From the NCBI RefSeq assembly GCF_050571805.1, contig NZ_CP192219.1: a stretch of DNA of 64,000 nucleotides, one strand, 5' to 3'. A program made the translations under genes and the position numbers. Shown one piece after another: positions 53,253 through 61,997 of this stretch; position 1 is the stretch's first letter, and each line of letters starts with the position of its first letter. The DNA comes from Halodesulfovibrio aestuarii (GTDB lineage Bacteria; Desulfobacterota; Desulfovibrionia; Desulfovibrionales; Desulfovibrionaceae). The notes beneath the pieces were generated by a model. It was not told the DNA's origin, did no database searches, and saw nothing but the letters and a program-made list of their open reading frames with translations.

Positions 53253-53522
53253 ATGAGAGAAACTGTAACTCGCGTGACACAAAACATGGTTCTAGGCGCA
53301 CGACAATCAAAGTGGGTAGCAGAACAAATCGGTAAACCTTACCCAACAATGATGCGTGAATTAAATCCGTATGATCAGAGTGCTAAGCTTGGCGCGGATA
53401 CTCTGCTCGACATAATGCGTGCAACCAAAGACATTACTGCCCTTGAATTTATGGCAAAAGAGCTTGGTTACGAACTCAACCCCGTTCAGCTAGAATTAGA
53501 TCACCCCTTCATCGACGAGTAA
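53253..53522 (+). CDS. Phage CII-like regulator (Phage_CP76 type)
   Basis: 89 residues from ATG 53253 (AAGGA 53244-53248). RETVTRVTQNMVLGARQSKWVAEQIGKPYPTMMRELNP is the DNA-binding start of the phage regulatory CII-like family, and DTLLDIMRATKDITALEFMAKELGYEL its end. No other phage gene lies near, so it appears as a stand-alone host regulator or phage relic. A 7-bp hairpin (TATCCGC / GCGGATA, 53176-53206) lies in its leader. Confidence 0.75.
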   Translation: MRETVTRVTQNMVLGARQSKWVAEQIGKPYPTMMRELNPYDQSAKLGADTLLDIMRATKDITALEFMAKELGYELNPVQLELDHPFIDE

Positions 53523-53543
53523 CCAACATATTTTTCATGTTCT

Positions 53544-53577
53544 ACTGCCAGACGATTTGATACAATCGTCTGGCAGT
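53544..53577 (+). terminator. Terminator after the CII-like gene
   Basis: 14-bp perfect stem ACTGCCAGACGATT / AATCGTCTGGCAGT with loop TGATAC, then TTCTTTTT. Confidence 0.88.
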
Positions 53578-53622
53578 TTCTTTTTATGGGCTTATATTAA
53601 CACTCAGGTATCGGGGTTGGTT

Positions 53623-53991
53623 ATGCAAAAAACAATTCTTATTGCAGATGATCATCCTGAAATAAGGACACTTGTACGCATCACCCTTTCAAGTGACGGA
53701 TTTAACGTTGCAGAATGTAAAACAGCTCCGGAAGCCGTTGCCCTTGCAAAAAAAATCTCTCCGCACCTTATTCTTATGGATATAGACATGCCCGGAGAAT
53801 ATAACGGCATAACTGCAACACAAATATTAAGCACTGACCCTGAAACAATAAAGAGCCCTGTTATAATGCTTACGGCTTCAAAGGACTTACAAGATGACAG
53901 CCTTCGATCCGGTGCCGTAGCATACCTCACCAAGCCGTTCAGTCCCCTTGCTCTCTTAAAACACGTTCAACTCTTTGCACGCAATAATTAA
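53623..53991 (+). CDS. Single-domain response regulator
   Basis: 122 residues from ATG 53623; the frame opens earlier but that part contains the terminator. One receiver domain: D9/D10, phospho-acceptor D53 in LILMDIDMPG, conserved T in MLTAS and K in TKPFS. With no output domain it acts by protein contact, perhaps with the HD-GYP or REC-kinase proteins encoded downstream (inference). The ribosome-binding site is weak (GGGG). Confidence 0.88.
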   Translation: MQKTILIADDHPEIRTLVRITLSSDGFNVAECKTAPEAVALAKKISPHLILMDIDMPGEYNGITATQILSTDPETIKSPVIMLTASKDLQDDSLRSGAVAYLTKPFSPLALLKHVQLFARNN

Positions 53992-54166
53992 GATAAGAAC
54001 ACACATACTTTCCATTTCCACATCATATTTGTGGTAAAATACCCGCTATACCTGCTATTCTCATAGTATATATCTAAGAGTGGCGCATATGATTACAAGA
54101 CAGCTTTTTTAAACAAGCCTGTAATCTTATGCGTTGCAGTTAATGTCTGCATAAAGGATACGTACT

Positions 54167-54964
54167 ATGTCTAACAACGATGCTTGTGAAGCCAAAGTAA
54201 AAGAAGCATATGACCAACTTATAAAATATGCAGAAGACTTACATACAACAATTAATCTACTTAAAAATTCACATCGAGATTTAGAACTGGCTTACGTAGA
54301 TACAATAAATAGACTTGCCCAAGCCGTTGAGTACAAAGATGAAGCAACTGGACACCACGTTATTCGTATATGCTTTTTCAGTGCAATCCTCGCGAATGCC
54401 CTGAAACTTCCTAATAATAGAGTCCTACGAATCTACAACTCAGCAGCAATGCATGATGTTGGAAAAATTAGCATACCCGACTCCATATTGCTAAAACCGG
54501 GGCCGTTAACAAAAGAAGAATTTGAAATAATGAAGACACACACCACGGTGGGTGCAAGGCTGCTGGCAAATTCCAGGTCACCCCTTCTTAAAACCGGCCA
54601 ACTTATTGCTCTAAATCATCACGAACGCTGGGACGGTACAGGCTACCCGAGAGGTCTGAAGGGGTCCGGTACCCCAATTGAAGGCCGTATCGTTGGATTA
54701 GTTGATGTATACGACGCATTACGCTCCGAACGACCATACAAAAAAGCCTATTCCCTAGCCAAAACAACAGCTATTATCCGTAAAAACTCAGGAAAGCTCT
54801 TCGACCCACAGCTTGTGAAAGCATTTTTTGATAACCTTTCCAGTTTTGAACATATTGATAGAATTCTACGAAATTCAGACCCGCAGGATATTGAAGCTCT
54901 GTTCAAAGAGTTGCTCCCAGACTGTAAGCAAAACGACAGCATATCCATAACAACATTCTTATAA
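54167..54964 (+). CDS. HD-GYP domain phosphodiesterase
   Basis: 265 residues. A helical ~55-residue N-terminus precedes the HD-GYP domain. Metal motif H96-D97 (MHDVGK), NHHERWDGTGYPRGLKG with GYP at 159-161, and the final DVYDALRSERPYKKAYS are intact, so c-di-GMP hydrolysis is expected (family knowledge). AAAGGA site at the right spacing. It ends 17 bases before the REC-kinase gene and probably is regulated by it or by the small receiver protein upstream. Confidence 0.92.
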   Translation: MSNNDACEAKVKEAYDQLIKYAEDLHTTINLLKNSHRDLELAYVDTINRLAQAVEYKDEATGHHVIRICFFSAILANALKLPNNRVLRIYNSAAMHDVGKISIPDSILLKPGPLTKEEFEIMKTHTTVGARLLANSRSPLLKTGQLIALNHHERWDGTGYPRGLKGSGTPIEGRIVGLVDVYDALRSERPYKKAYSLAKTTAIIRKNSGKLFDPQLVKAFFDNLSSFEHIDRILRNSDPQDIEALFKELLPDCKQNDSISITTFL

Positions 54965-54981
54965 TATTGAACAATGCAGTT

Positions 54982-56448
54982 ATGCACACTGAACCAAAGC
55001 AATACATCCTCATTGCTGTAACTGACTCAGCAATGGCAGCACAGCTGAAGGAAGGCGTTGAGACTGCTAGTGGAAAACCCTGTCTTATAGCTAGCACCTC
55101 ATCAGAAGCCTACGCTTTTGCAGCGCGTTATAGTGAGCAACTGCCTTTGGCGATTCTAGATACGGCGCTTAGCGGCATAACAGAAAGTTTATTTTATGTG
55201 ACAGCAGAACAATGTATTCCCACCCTGCTTATTACAGACAATTATACTGAAGCGTGCGCTTCTTGCTCTTTGTCCCCTACTATTATCGATATAATCATCA
55301 AAAGTAGCGATACAGTAGTCAACGTTGTGGAAACAGTACAACGATTGCACAGAAATCAGGACACGAATGTACTCATTGTCGAAAGTTCAGCCTCCATCCG
55401 GCACTACCTCTCGTATATTATTTCCAATTACATGCTGAATCCCAAAACAGCCAAGTCCGGCAATGAAGCCATTACCTTGCTAGAAAAACAACAATACCCA
55501 CTTATCCTGATTGATGCGCACCTTACAGATATGACAGGCATAGACCTCACCCGCATAATACGCAAAACACATCCTCCCGAACACACATCCATTATCGGAA
55601 TATCCGGCAATACAGACCTGTATATTTCAGCCATGTTTCTAAAAAGCGGTGCAAGTGACTTTCTTAATAAACCATTCAAAAAGGAAGAACTCTATTGCCG
55701 CATGATACAAAATTTAAAAATGACGGAGCTACTTACGTATCTGGAACAACTGAATACGCTAAAAAATAAAATGCTCGGCATGGCTGCCCATGATCTGGTC
55801 AGCCCGATTACAGGCATACAAGGACTCGCCACCATCCTTAAAGAGGGATATGCAGGTGAAGTAACTTCTCAACAAAAAGAAGTTGCACAGGCAATCTACG
55901 CTGCCAGCGATGACATGCTTACACTTGTTACTGACATTCTGGAGGTATCAACAATCGAAAGCGGGCACCTGTCCATCAATAAAGAGTCTATCCAATTAAA
56001 TGAGATTGTCGCTCATAGAGTAGGTCTGGCAGAATTATCTTCAGCTAGGAAGTCAGTAACACTGGAGCAACACCTTACCCCTTTGGATAATATATACGGA
56101 GACCCGAAACGTATTGGCCAGCTACTCGACAATTTGCTATCCAACGCCATAAAATTTTCTAATCCGAAAACAACAATCCAAATCAGCACTCAAAAAACTG
56201 ATGACGCAATTCAGCTTATTGTAAAAGACGAAGGTCCTGGAATCGCTGAAGAAGAAATCGAAAAACTTTTCACCCCTTTCACTAAGGGAACAGCCTTACC
56301 AACTGGAAACGAGCCTAGCCACGGGCTTGGCTTACACATAGTAAAGCGTATTGCTAGTGCCCATAATTGTAGTGTAGATGTAGCAAGTTCACTGGGCAAG
56401 GGCACGAAATTCACCATCAGCTTTCCGTTACAGGCTGCTCCAAAATAA
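54982..56448 (+). CDS. Receiver-histidine kinase hybrid
   Basis: 488 residues from ATG 54982; a TTG at 54967 is the alternative and neither has a clear ribosome-binding site. An N-terminal receiver-like domain without the acidic cluster (~1-115) is followed by a second receiver (~120-240) with aspartate in LILIDAHLTDMTG, then HisKA with His in MAAHDLVSPITGIQG, and HATPase with NLLSNAIKFS, DEGPGIAEEE and HGLGLHIVKR. No membrane segments; a cytosolic kinase switched by receiver domains. It follows the HD-GYP gene in the same direction. Confidence 0.88.
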   Translation: MHTEPKQYILIAVTDSAMAAQLKEGVETASGKPCLIASTSSEAYAFAARYSEQLPLAILDTALSGITESLFYVTAEQCIPTLLITDNYTEACASCSLSPTIIDIIIKSSDTVVNVVETVQRLHRNQDTNVLIVESSASIRHYLSYIISNYMLNPKTAKSGNEAITLLEKQQYPLILIDAHLTDMTGIDLTRIIRKTHPPEHTSIIGISGNTDLYISAMFLKSGASDFLNKPFKKEELYCRMIQNLKMTELLTYLEQLNTLKNKMLGMAAHDLVSPITGIQGLATILKEGYAGEVTSQQKEVAQAIYAASDDMLTLVTDILEVSTIESGHLSINKESIQLNEIVAHRVGLAELSSARKSVTLEQHLTPLDNIYGDPKRIGQLLDNLLSNAIKFSNPKTTIQISTQKTDDAIQLIVKDEGPGIAEEEIEKLFTPFTKGTALPTGNEPSHGLGLHIVKRIASAHNCSVDVASSLGKGTKFTISFPLQAAPK

Positions 56449-56467
56449 CTTTTTCCTCTCACATAAT

Positions 56468-57439
56468 ATGATAGAAAATCTCTCAACTGCGACTGTTCCA
56501 AAGACGTTAAATAATACACGCCTTGACGCTGCCCTTTCTATATTTCTTCCTGAATCCGGTCTCCGTATCCGCAGAAGAATCTTTGAAACTCACACAGTCC
56601 TCGTTAACGGTGTCCCCCGCTCAAAAGGACATACGGTATTAACCGGCGACCAAATTATTCTTGTAGAAAAAATTGTTCCAGAAAGTATGGCCCCAAAAAA
56701 AACAACTCAGAACAGCACTCCGGAAGACATTCCCTCTGAGCTAAAAGAGCAACTGTATATTGTACATGAAGATGCTCACTTTGCAGCAATTTTCAAACCG
56801 GGCGGTCTGCACACCACAACCATTGCCGGAAAAAATACCCCAAGCCTTGAAGAAGAACTTCCGTCTCTTTTTTCCCAACAGTTCACAAGTGAAGACGAGC
56901 TGCCTATTTTAGTAAACAGACTCGATTGCCTGACATCCGGCATGGTCATGGCTGCAAAGTCACAAGCCGCCGCAGCCATGTTTAAAGAACTTGAAGACGC
57001 TGGTGCTATAGAAAAAATCTATATTCTTCTTGTACACGGTTCCGTTCCAGCCCCTCTGCTTGTCACCAACAAGCTTGATATGGCAAAACGCAAAGTCACA
57101 AAAGTACTTCCAGAAACAAACCCAGATCCCTTACGACACACAACGTTTCTCCCGTTGCTGGAAACCACAGTGCCGAATGATCCTTCCAGTTCTGCAACGC
57201 TCCTTATGGCTGCCATCAGTAAAGGGGCCCGTCACCAAATTCGTGCACACATTGCCTCTCAAGGCTTCCCGATTGTTGGAGACCCACTCTATGGCAATGT
57301 TGAAACACGTTTTGAAACGTCTCAAGACAAAACCATGTACCTACACCACTATCAGATTGAACTAGGTTCTTTCTCTGCAATGTGTCCCCCTGCATGGAAG
57401 ACATGGGAACAGTGGAAACTCTCAATTCCAACTAAATAA
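56468..57439 (+). CDS. RluA-family pseudouridine synthase
   Basis: 323 residues. An N-terminal S4-like RNA-binding part (RLDAALSIFLPESGLRIRRRI... VLVNG) is followed by the synthase domain with catalytic Asp in VNRLDCLTSGM and the C-terminal GARHQIRAHIASQGFPIVGDPLYG. It isomerises specific uridines in rRNA or tRNA; the target site cannot be told. The segment around residues 75-95 is a low-complexity linker. It begins 20 bases after the kinase gene. Confidence 0.9.
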   Translation: MIENLSTATVPKTLNNTRLDAALSIFLPESGLRIRRRIFETHTVLVNGVPRSKGHTVLTGDQIILVEKIVPESMAPKKTTQNSTPEDIPSELKEQLYIVHEDAHFAAIFKPGGLHTTTIAGKNTPSLEEELPSLFSQQFTSEDELPILVNRLDCLTSGMVMAAKSQAAAAMFKELEDAGAIEKIYILLVHGSVPAPLLVTNKLDMAKRKVTKVLPETNPDPLRHTTFLPLLETTVPNDPSSSATLLMAAISKGARHQIRAHIASQGFPIVGDPLYGNVETRFETSQDKTMYLHHYQIELGSFSAMCPPAWKTWEQWKLSIPTK

Positions 57440-57479
57440 TCAGTGGATTGCGACAAAAAATATTTTTTTGCATTTTTTA

Positions 57480-57509
57480 ATTGAAAAAGATTTTCAATTT
57501 CAATATAAA
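57480..57509 (+). promoter_or_regulatory. Flavodoxin promoter overlapped by a Fur-like box
   Basis: ATTGAAAAAGATTTTCAAT (57480-57498) is a 19-bp palindrome with a single mismatched pair; its core TGAAAAA-G-ATTTTCA has the 7-1-7 form of Fur sites. TTGAAA (57481-57486) and TATAAA (57504-57509), 17 bases apart, make a good promoter that the box covers. Confidence 0.65.
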
Positions 57510-57548
57510 GAACTCAACACAAACATAGTTGGCAAAAAAACATGAAAT

Positions 57549-57599
57549 CACAGATTATTATTACTCCTTCACAGATTATTATTACTCCTTCACAGATTA
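57549..57599 (+). repeat. 21-bp tandem repeat, 2.4 copies
   Basis: Two exact copies of a 21-base unit starting CACAGATTATTATTACTCC (57549-57569 and 57570-57590) and a third partial copy (57591-57599), in the flavodoxin leader. An 8-bp hairpin CCGGGCCG / CGGTCCGG follows at 57600-57627. Confidence 0.85.
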
Positions 57600-57675
57600 C
57601 CGGGCCGTCTCACCAAAGGCGGTCCGGCCTATCTAGATTACAGACCTACAACATATATACGGTCGACTGTAGATT

Positions 57676-57699
57676 GCTGTTGTATAGTAATACAACAGC
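57676..57699 (+). promoter_or_regulatory. Perfect palindrome just upstream of the flavodoxin start
   Basis: Arms GCTGTTGTAT (57676-57685) and ATACAACAGC (57690-57699) with AGTA between; 12 bases before the ribosome-binding site. Either an operator or an mRNA hairpin. Confidence 0.6.
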
Positions 57700-57722
57700 G
57701 TAACCAAACAGGAGACAATATT

Positions 57723-58175
57723 ATGGCATCAGTATTTATTGCATACGGCTCCACTACAGGTAATACCGCATATGTTGCAGAGAGTATCCAGCGTACCCTG
57801 AAACAAAACGGTCATGAAGTAACGATTGAAGATGTTGCAGACATCAACGTTGCCGAGCTTACCAAACCATATGACCTTTGCTGCCTTGGGTGCTCTACTT
57901 GGGGCGATGACGAAATCGAGTTACAGGATGACTTTATTCCCGTATTTGAAGAAATTGAAAATATTGATCTTGCCGGTAAAAATATTGCCTGCTTTGGCTG
58001 CGGTGACAGCAGCTACGAATACTATTGTGGTGCGGTAGATGCCATTGAAGAAGCATGCAAAAATGCAGGGGCTACCATCTTCACAGATTCACTTAAAATT
58101 GACGGTGACCCAAAATCCGAGCAGGCGGACATTGATGCGTGGGCACAAGACCTCATTGCAAAACTAAACGCATAG
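57723..58175 (+). CDS. fld: Flavodoxin
   Basis: 150 residues, short-chain type like Desulfovibrio flavodoxin. FMN phosphate loop YGSTTGNTAYVAE, the GCSTWGDDEIELQDDF loop with the flavin-stacking Trp, and FGCGDSSYEYYCGAVDAIEE with the second stacking Tyr. It carries one or two electrons and replaces ferredoxin when iron is scarce (family knowledge), which agrees with the Fur-like box in its promoter. Strong AGGAG site. The long structured leader (~210 bases) is unusual. Confidence 0.97.
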   Translation: MASVFIAYGSTTGNTAYVAESIQRTLKQNGHEVTIEDVADINVAELTKPYDLCCLGCSTWGDDEIELQDDFIPVFEEIENIDLAGKNIACFGCGDSSYEYYCGAVDAIEEACKNAGATIFTDSLKIDGDPKSEQADIDAWAQDLIAKLNA

Positions 58176-58192
58176 TATGAAAAGGGTGCTTT

Positions 58193-58339
58193 ATGAATAA
58201 GTCACTAAGTATTAGCTCGTGTCACCATGCACAAACTATCCGCAACTTTTTTAAAAAAACGCGGATAGTTAAAACAGAACCTCCTATCTCTTACTCAAAT
58301 AAAAAGCCGAAACATGACGAATCAGAACAAAATGAATAA
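58193..58339 (+). CDS. Possible 48-residue ORF after flavodoxin
   Basis: ATG 58193 has AAGGG 6 bases upstream and the frame ends at 58339. The product (MNKSLSISSCHHAQTIRN...) is polar and resembles nothing I know. A 10-bp hairpin (58234-58243 with 58261-58270) lies inside it, so the sequence could instead be structured 3' RNA. Confidence 0.3.
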   Translation: MNKSLSISSCHHAQTIRNFFKKTRIVKTEPPISYSNKKPKHDESEQNE

Positions 58340-58388
58340 AAAAGGAGAACAGGTAGTACAGCCCCTGTTCTCCTGTAAGAGACATGGT

Positions 58389-58475
58389 ATGAACAAACGA
58401 AATATCATCGAAACAATTGTCTTTGCTTCCCTAGTGGTAGCCTTACAAATAGGAGCAGCTACTCTGATGATGTAG
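58389..58475 (+). CDS. Possible 28-residue membrane peptide
   Basis: ATG 58389 to TAG 58473: MNKRNIIETIVFASLVVAL then QIGAATLMM. One hydrophobic segment with a positive N-terminus, typical of small membrane proteins. The ribosome-binding site (AAGAG) is weak. Hairpin 58344-58373 lies just upstream. Confidence 0.4.
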   Translation: MNKRNIIETIVFASLVVALQIGAATLMM

Positions 58476-58596
58476 CAAAAAATACATAAAAATTTCACGC
58501 TGGACGTTGTCCCCAGTCAGAGTAGCTTCTGGTGCATTTAACTCGGTCTCTTCACTGACACGCATCTGCTCTCTGACTACCTAATCCAGCATGACG

Positions 58597-58626
58597 GCAC
58601 CCTTGCTCCGGCAAGGGTGCTTTTTT
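58597..58626 (+). terminator. Plus-strand terminator downstream of flavodoxin region
   Basis: 10-bp perfect stem GCACCCTTGC / GCAAGGGTGC, loop TCCG, then six T's. Confidence 0.9.
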
Positions 58627-58650
58627 CGCATCAGTAAGACCTAGTGATAA

Positions 58651-58690
58651 TAAAAAAAAACAGGCTGTGGAAAAGCTCCACAGCCTGTTT
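58651..58690 (-). terminator. Minus-strand terminator of the DUF456 gene
   Basis: 14-bp stem (58658-58671 with 58677-58690), followed on the minus strand by a run of T's (the A-run at 58652-58660). Confidence 0.88.
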
Positions 58691-58716
58691 CATTTTCTAT
58701 GCATAAAACGAGCGCA

Positions 58717-59226
58717 TTAGCCCCAAATATACGACGCACCGTAGACAACGACGAACATACCGATGCCGAATTTAATGCTCATCCCAAGGAACTTGCCATA
58801 GAAGGCACCTTTAGCTGCGGTCATAGATTCGTGCAAATCCCGACCATGCGCTATCTCAAAGATAAGACAACCAGCATATGCCCCCCCAAGAGCCCCGAAC
58901 AAGGCGCCGAAGCCAAGAAAGAATGGAGCGCCGATAATAGCGCCGCACACAGCACCGATGATGCCACCCAAGTTCCCCTTTCTTGACCCGCCGTACTTTT
59001 TTGCCCCCATTAACTGAGAGATAAATTCCAAGGCTTCACCAAGCAGCACAAGTCCGCCGGTAGTCACAAAGAACATTGAATTCATATCCACAGCTTGCGC
59101 TGGATACATAAACTTCCACAAAACCAGTATACCCATAATCAAGAAATTTGCGGGCATACTCAAAAAATGAAGGCCGAGAAACGCGACCATCAGAGCTGTA
59201 AAAACAACTGCGAAAACTGTTTCCAC
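58717..59226 (-). CDS. DUF456-family membrane protein
   Basis: 169 residues with GTG start at 59226; AAGGA is 7 bases upstream and overlaps the end of the ligase gene. About four hydrophobic segments and the glycine-rich GNLGGIIGAVCGAIIGAPFFLGFGALFGALGGAYAG in the second half are characteristic of DUF456, a membrane family of unknown function. Co-transcribed with phenylacetate-CoA ligase, 10 bases after its stop. Confidence 0.85.
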   Translation of the reverse strand: METVFAVVFTALMVAFLGLHFLSMPANFLIMGILVLWKFMYPAQAVDMNSMFFVTTGGLVLLGEALEFISQLMGAKKYGGSRKGNLGGIIGAVCGAIIGAPFFLGFGALFGALGGAYAGCLIFEIAHGRDLHESMTAAKGAFYGKFLGMSIKFGIGMFVVVYGASYIWG

Positions 59227-59236
59227 TCAGTATTCC

Positions 59237-60529
59237 TTATTCTCGTTTATCAACTACTCGTTGCGCTTTGCCTTCTGATTTCGGCAAACTGTTATGCTGA
59301 ACAATTTCAACGCGCGGAGTAATAAGAATTTCGCTACACAGCCGTGAAGCAATTTTACGTTGCAGTCCCTGCAGGACACGCATGTCCTCAACAAAGTGTT
59401 CCTCTTTAATTTCCACTTTCACACGCAACTGGTCGATAAAATTCTCACGTTCAAGCTCAATCACATAATTCTCGCCAACTTCACTAAACTCCATAAGCAC
59501 ACGCTCTACCTGCATAGGGTAAATATTAACCCCTTTAATGATAAGCATATCATCTGCGCGGCCTAAAATTCGATCAATGCGTCTATGCTGTCTGCCACAT
59601 GGGCACTCGTCTGTAATAAAACGGGTAAGGTCTCTAGTACGGTAACGGATAATCGGCATACCAGTACGACACAAAGTGGTCATAATAAGTTCACCAATTT
59701 CGCCATCAGCCACCGGTTCCAAGGTAACAGGGTCTACAATCTCTGGAAGAAATGCATCTTCCCAAATGTGCATACCGTGCTGTTCTGTACATTCAAAAGC
59801 AACACCGGGACCGTTCATTTCAGACAACCCGTACGAGTTGTAGGCCTTAACTCCAAGCAATTTTTCAATACGCTGGCGAGCCTCTTCCGTATGCGGTTCC
59901 GCACCTGTAACAACAATACCTAACGGTAACTCTTCCGGGGCCATCCCCATGTCACGCAGCGCTGCACCTAAATATAGGGCATAGGAAGGAATAATGTGCG
60001 CTGCATACGTATTAAAGTCCTTCATCAGCATAAACTGACGTTTTGTATTCCCCGGCCCTGATGGCATGGTGAGACACCCTAACCGCTCTGCACCGTAATG
60101 CAAACCAAGCCCGCCTGTGAACAGGCCATAACCTGTCATATTCTGGAAGACGTGCTCTGGACGCACTCCAACCATATGCAAACAACGGGCAACAAGGTCA
60201 GACCAACTATCAAGATCACTCTGAGTGTAGTGAATAACGGTCGGAGAACCTGTTGTTCCGCTGGATGCATGCATGCGCACAATATCTTTTCGCGGAACAG
60301 TATTCATTTTATCCGGATACTGGGCACGAAGATCATCTTTCGTTGTCACAGGCAGCTTACGTACGTCGTCAACACTCTGAATAGAGTCAGGAGTAATACC
60401 CATTTCATCAAATCTGTTACAATAGATTGGAGCCTTACGAGCCTGAGCTATAGTTGCACGCAAACGGGCAACCTGTGCCTGTTCGATTTCTTCCCGTGAC
60501 CATCCTTCTGCCGGATCAAAGTATAACAT
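59237..60529 (-). CDS. paaK: Phenylacetate-CoA ligase family protein
   Basis: 430 residues, the PaaK length. AMP-binding motif HASSGTTGSPTVIHYT, then YNSYGLSEMNGPGVAFEC, YRTRDLTRF and the C-terminal RILGRADDMLIIKGVNIYP. It activates an aryl acid (phenylacetate or a related compound) to its CoA thioester (family knowledge). In many anaerobes a PaaK gene occurs with indolepyruvate oxidoreductase; that is not in the window, so the physiological substrate is uncertain. AAGGGG site before ATG 60529. Confidence 0.9.
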   Translation of the reverse strand: MLYFDPAEGWSREEIEQAQVARLRATIAQARKAPIYCNRFDEMGITPDSIQSVDDVRKLPVTTKDDLRAQYPDKMNTVPRKDIVRMHASSGTTGSPTVIHYTQSDLDSWSDLVARCLHMVGVRPEHVFQNMTGYGLFTGGLGLHYGAERLGCLTMPSGPGNTKRQFMLMKDFNTYAAHIIPSYALYLGAALRDMGMAPEELPLGIVVTGAEPHTEEARQRIEKLLGVKAYNSYGLSEMNGPGVAFECTEQHGMHIWEDAFLPEIVDPVTLEPVADGEIGELIMTTLCRTGMPIIRYRTRDLTRFITDECPCGRQHRRIDRILGRADDMLIIKGVNIYPMQVERVLMEFSEVGENYVIELERENFIDQLRVKVEIKEEHFVEDMRVLQGLQRKIASRLCSEILITPRVEIVQHNSLPKSEGKAQRVVDKRE

Positions 60530-60615
60530 TCAACAACCCCTTATTCTCTAGGTGAGTGGGGATTATACGTAGCTAGCAAACGATGTCAATTTCGGCATTA
60601 TCGAAATTCGATTTA

Positions 60616-61638
60616 CTACATATTCTGTAGTGCCTTAAGTAACCCAAAACATCCTGCAAGCATCATATCACCACCCGGTGCAATCATTACCCCTTGCCCT
60701 TCCAAAATACCACGTTTTGGTCCAAGCAAGTATGTCGGAACAAACCCTTCGCCTTCATCCGGCAAATCAAGGTACATACACCCGTGCCCACCGGCATCAC
60801 GTACCATTTCATCTGTTAACCAGCCACGCCGAAATTCTTTTAAATCGTGCAATAACGCGTCGTCAGACAACATTCCGGTGTGATGCTCATATACACCATA
60901 AATTTTTTCCTGATACACAAGAAACGCAGAGATATGGCTATTACCCACATTTACAACAGTAATACCAGTACGCCAGCTGCGTTGCGCAACTTCCGGTGAA
61001 TACAGTGCACCAAGTACCGCAGCAGAAGCACTGTCGGCCACACAACCACCGCCAGTAGCCTTCTGGATAGAAGCCAGTCTGGTAAGGGCTGCTGCTGGCT
61101 TTTTATACAATAAAGAATACGGATTTCCTTTGTGGCGAGTTAACAAGTCATGCCACATACGGAACCGTCCGATTCTATTCCCCTCATCTTCGTGCACACC
61201 ATGATCTTGAGCAGCTACAACAACTTCATCCGGACTAGATAAGCCTGCCATACCAAGATAAGCATTCCACCAGCCGGCATTGTAGTCACAAAGTTCCACA
61301 GGTACGTAACCGGAAGGACAGCTGTCACAAATAGTAACACCGAGGGCTGCAACACGTTTCGGATCGTCATTCAATGCATAGGCAGCCTCAGGATGAATAG
61401 CCACATGCAATCCGGCATCAAGATGCTTTTTCATTGCACCAAAGAAACCGCCGCCCATATTAGAGCCGAACATATAAATATCACTTCTAGTTTCAGTGAG
61501 CTCTACAATACGTTTTGCAACCATTTTAGCGGGAGATGGCAACACAAATTTACTGCAATTTTCAAGTTCCATATCATCCCGATAATACAAAACATCTTGA
61601 GTCCCGCTGCCAATATCAAGAAAAAGAGTCGATTTCAT
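60616..61638 (-). CDS. DUF1786-family protein (actin-like ATPase fold)
   Basis: 340 residues. LFLDIGSGTQDVLYY at the N-terminus is a phosphate-1-like loop, GSNMGGGFFGAMKKHLDAGL and TVVNVGNSHISAFLV are further glycine-rich segments; together they match DUF1786, found in sulfate reducers and methanogens and sometimes linked with pyruvate formate-lyase-activating-like enzymes. Function unknown. Good GGAG site; 87 bases upstream of the ligase gene on the same strand, so co-transcription is possible. Confidence 0.8.
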   Translation of the reverse strand: MKSTLFLDIGSGTQDVLYYRDDMELENCSKFVLPSPAKMVAKRIVELTETRSDIYMFGSNMGGGFFGAMKKHLDAGLHVAIHPEAAYALNDDPKRVAALGVTICDSCPSGYVPVELCDYNAGWWNAYLGMAGLSSPDEVVVAAQDHGVHEDEGNRIGRFRMWHDLLTRHKGNPYSLLYKKPAAALTRLASIQKATGGGCVADSASAAVLGALYSPEVAQRSWRTGITVVNVGNSHISAFLVYQEKIYGVYEHHTGMLSDDALLHDLKEFRRGWLTDEMVRDAGGHGCMYLDLPDEGEGFVPTYLLGPKRGILEGQGVMIAPGGDMMLAGCFGLLKALQNM

Positions 61639-61997
61639 ATAAATGCTCCAGTGGAGTTATGTAGCTACAGATAGGTAATATTGCCTTGCAAAGGCTACAT
61701 TTTTTCTAGGCTTGGTATGCAATATCATTCAGGTATCTAATTTTATGCATTACAAAAAGCCAGAATTTTTGTTCGCACATAAAAATCTCTCGTTTGGAAA
61801 AGACTATAAACATACAAGTTAATCAACTAGATATGCCAACAACATGCTTTTCAAACTATAATTTCTCAATAAAAATACGGAAAAAACGCAAAAAAACGCT
61901 TGCCAAGCACCGTCGTTACGCATAAAAGCTTTTCCGCGTTAAGGAACAACAACCTAGCGCAACCTCAGAGTGACGCACTAGCGAAGCTCATATAAGT
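61639..61997. other. Promoter region between DUF1786 and tRNA-Leu
   Basis: 359 bases with promoters for both directions; the tRNA promoter is listed separately. Nothing else is visible. Confidence 0.5.
61900..61928 (+). promoter_or_regulatory. Promoter of tRNA-Leu
   Basis: TTGCCA (61900-61905), 17-base spacer, TAAAAG (61923-61928). Gives a transcript with a ~60-base leader. Confidence 0.65.

Larger units (their letters stand above)
58176..58716. other. Structured region after flavodoxin
   Basis: 541 bases with no gene over 50 codons that I trust. It holds three hairpins plus two terminators: 58234-58270 (10-bp arms), 58344-58373 (GGAGAACAGG / CCTGTTCTCC, which with the T-run on the minus strand would act as a minus-strand terminator), the plus-strand terminator at 58597 and the minus-strand one at 58658. 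The flavodoxin 3' region or a separate small RNA may run to 58626. Confidence 0.5.

Noticed and set aside
57549..57599. Short tandem repeat considered as CRISPR
   Set aside because: Units are contiguous without spacers and there are no cas genes.
58699..58986. 95-codon plus-strand ORF over the DUF456 gene
   Set aside because: It is antisense to a well-supported gene and begins inside its terminator region.
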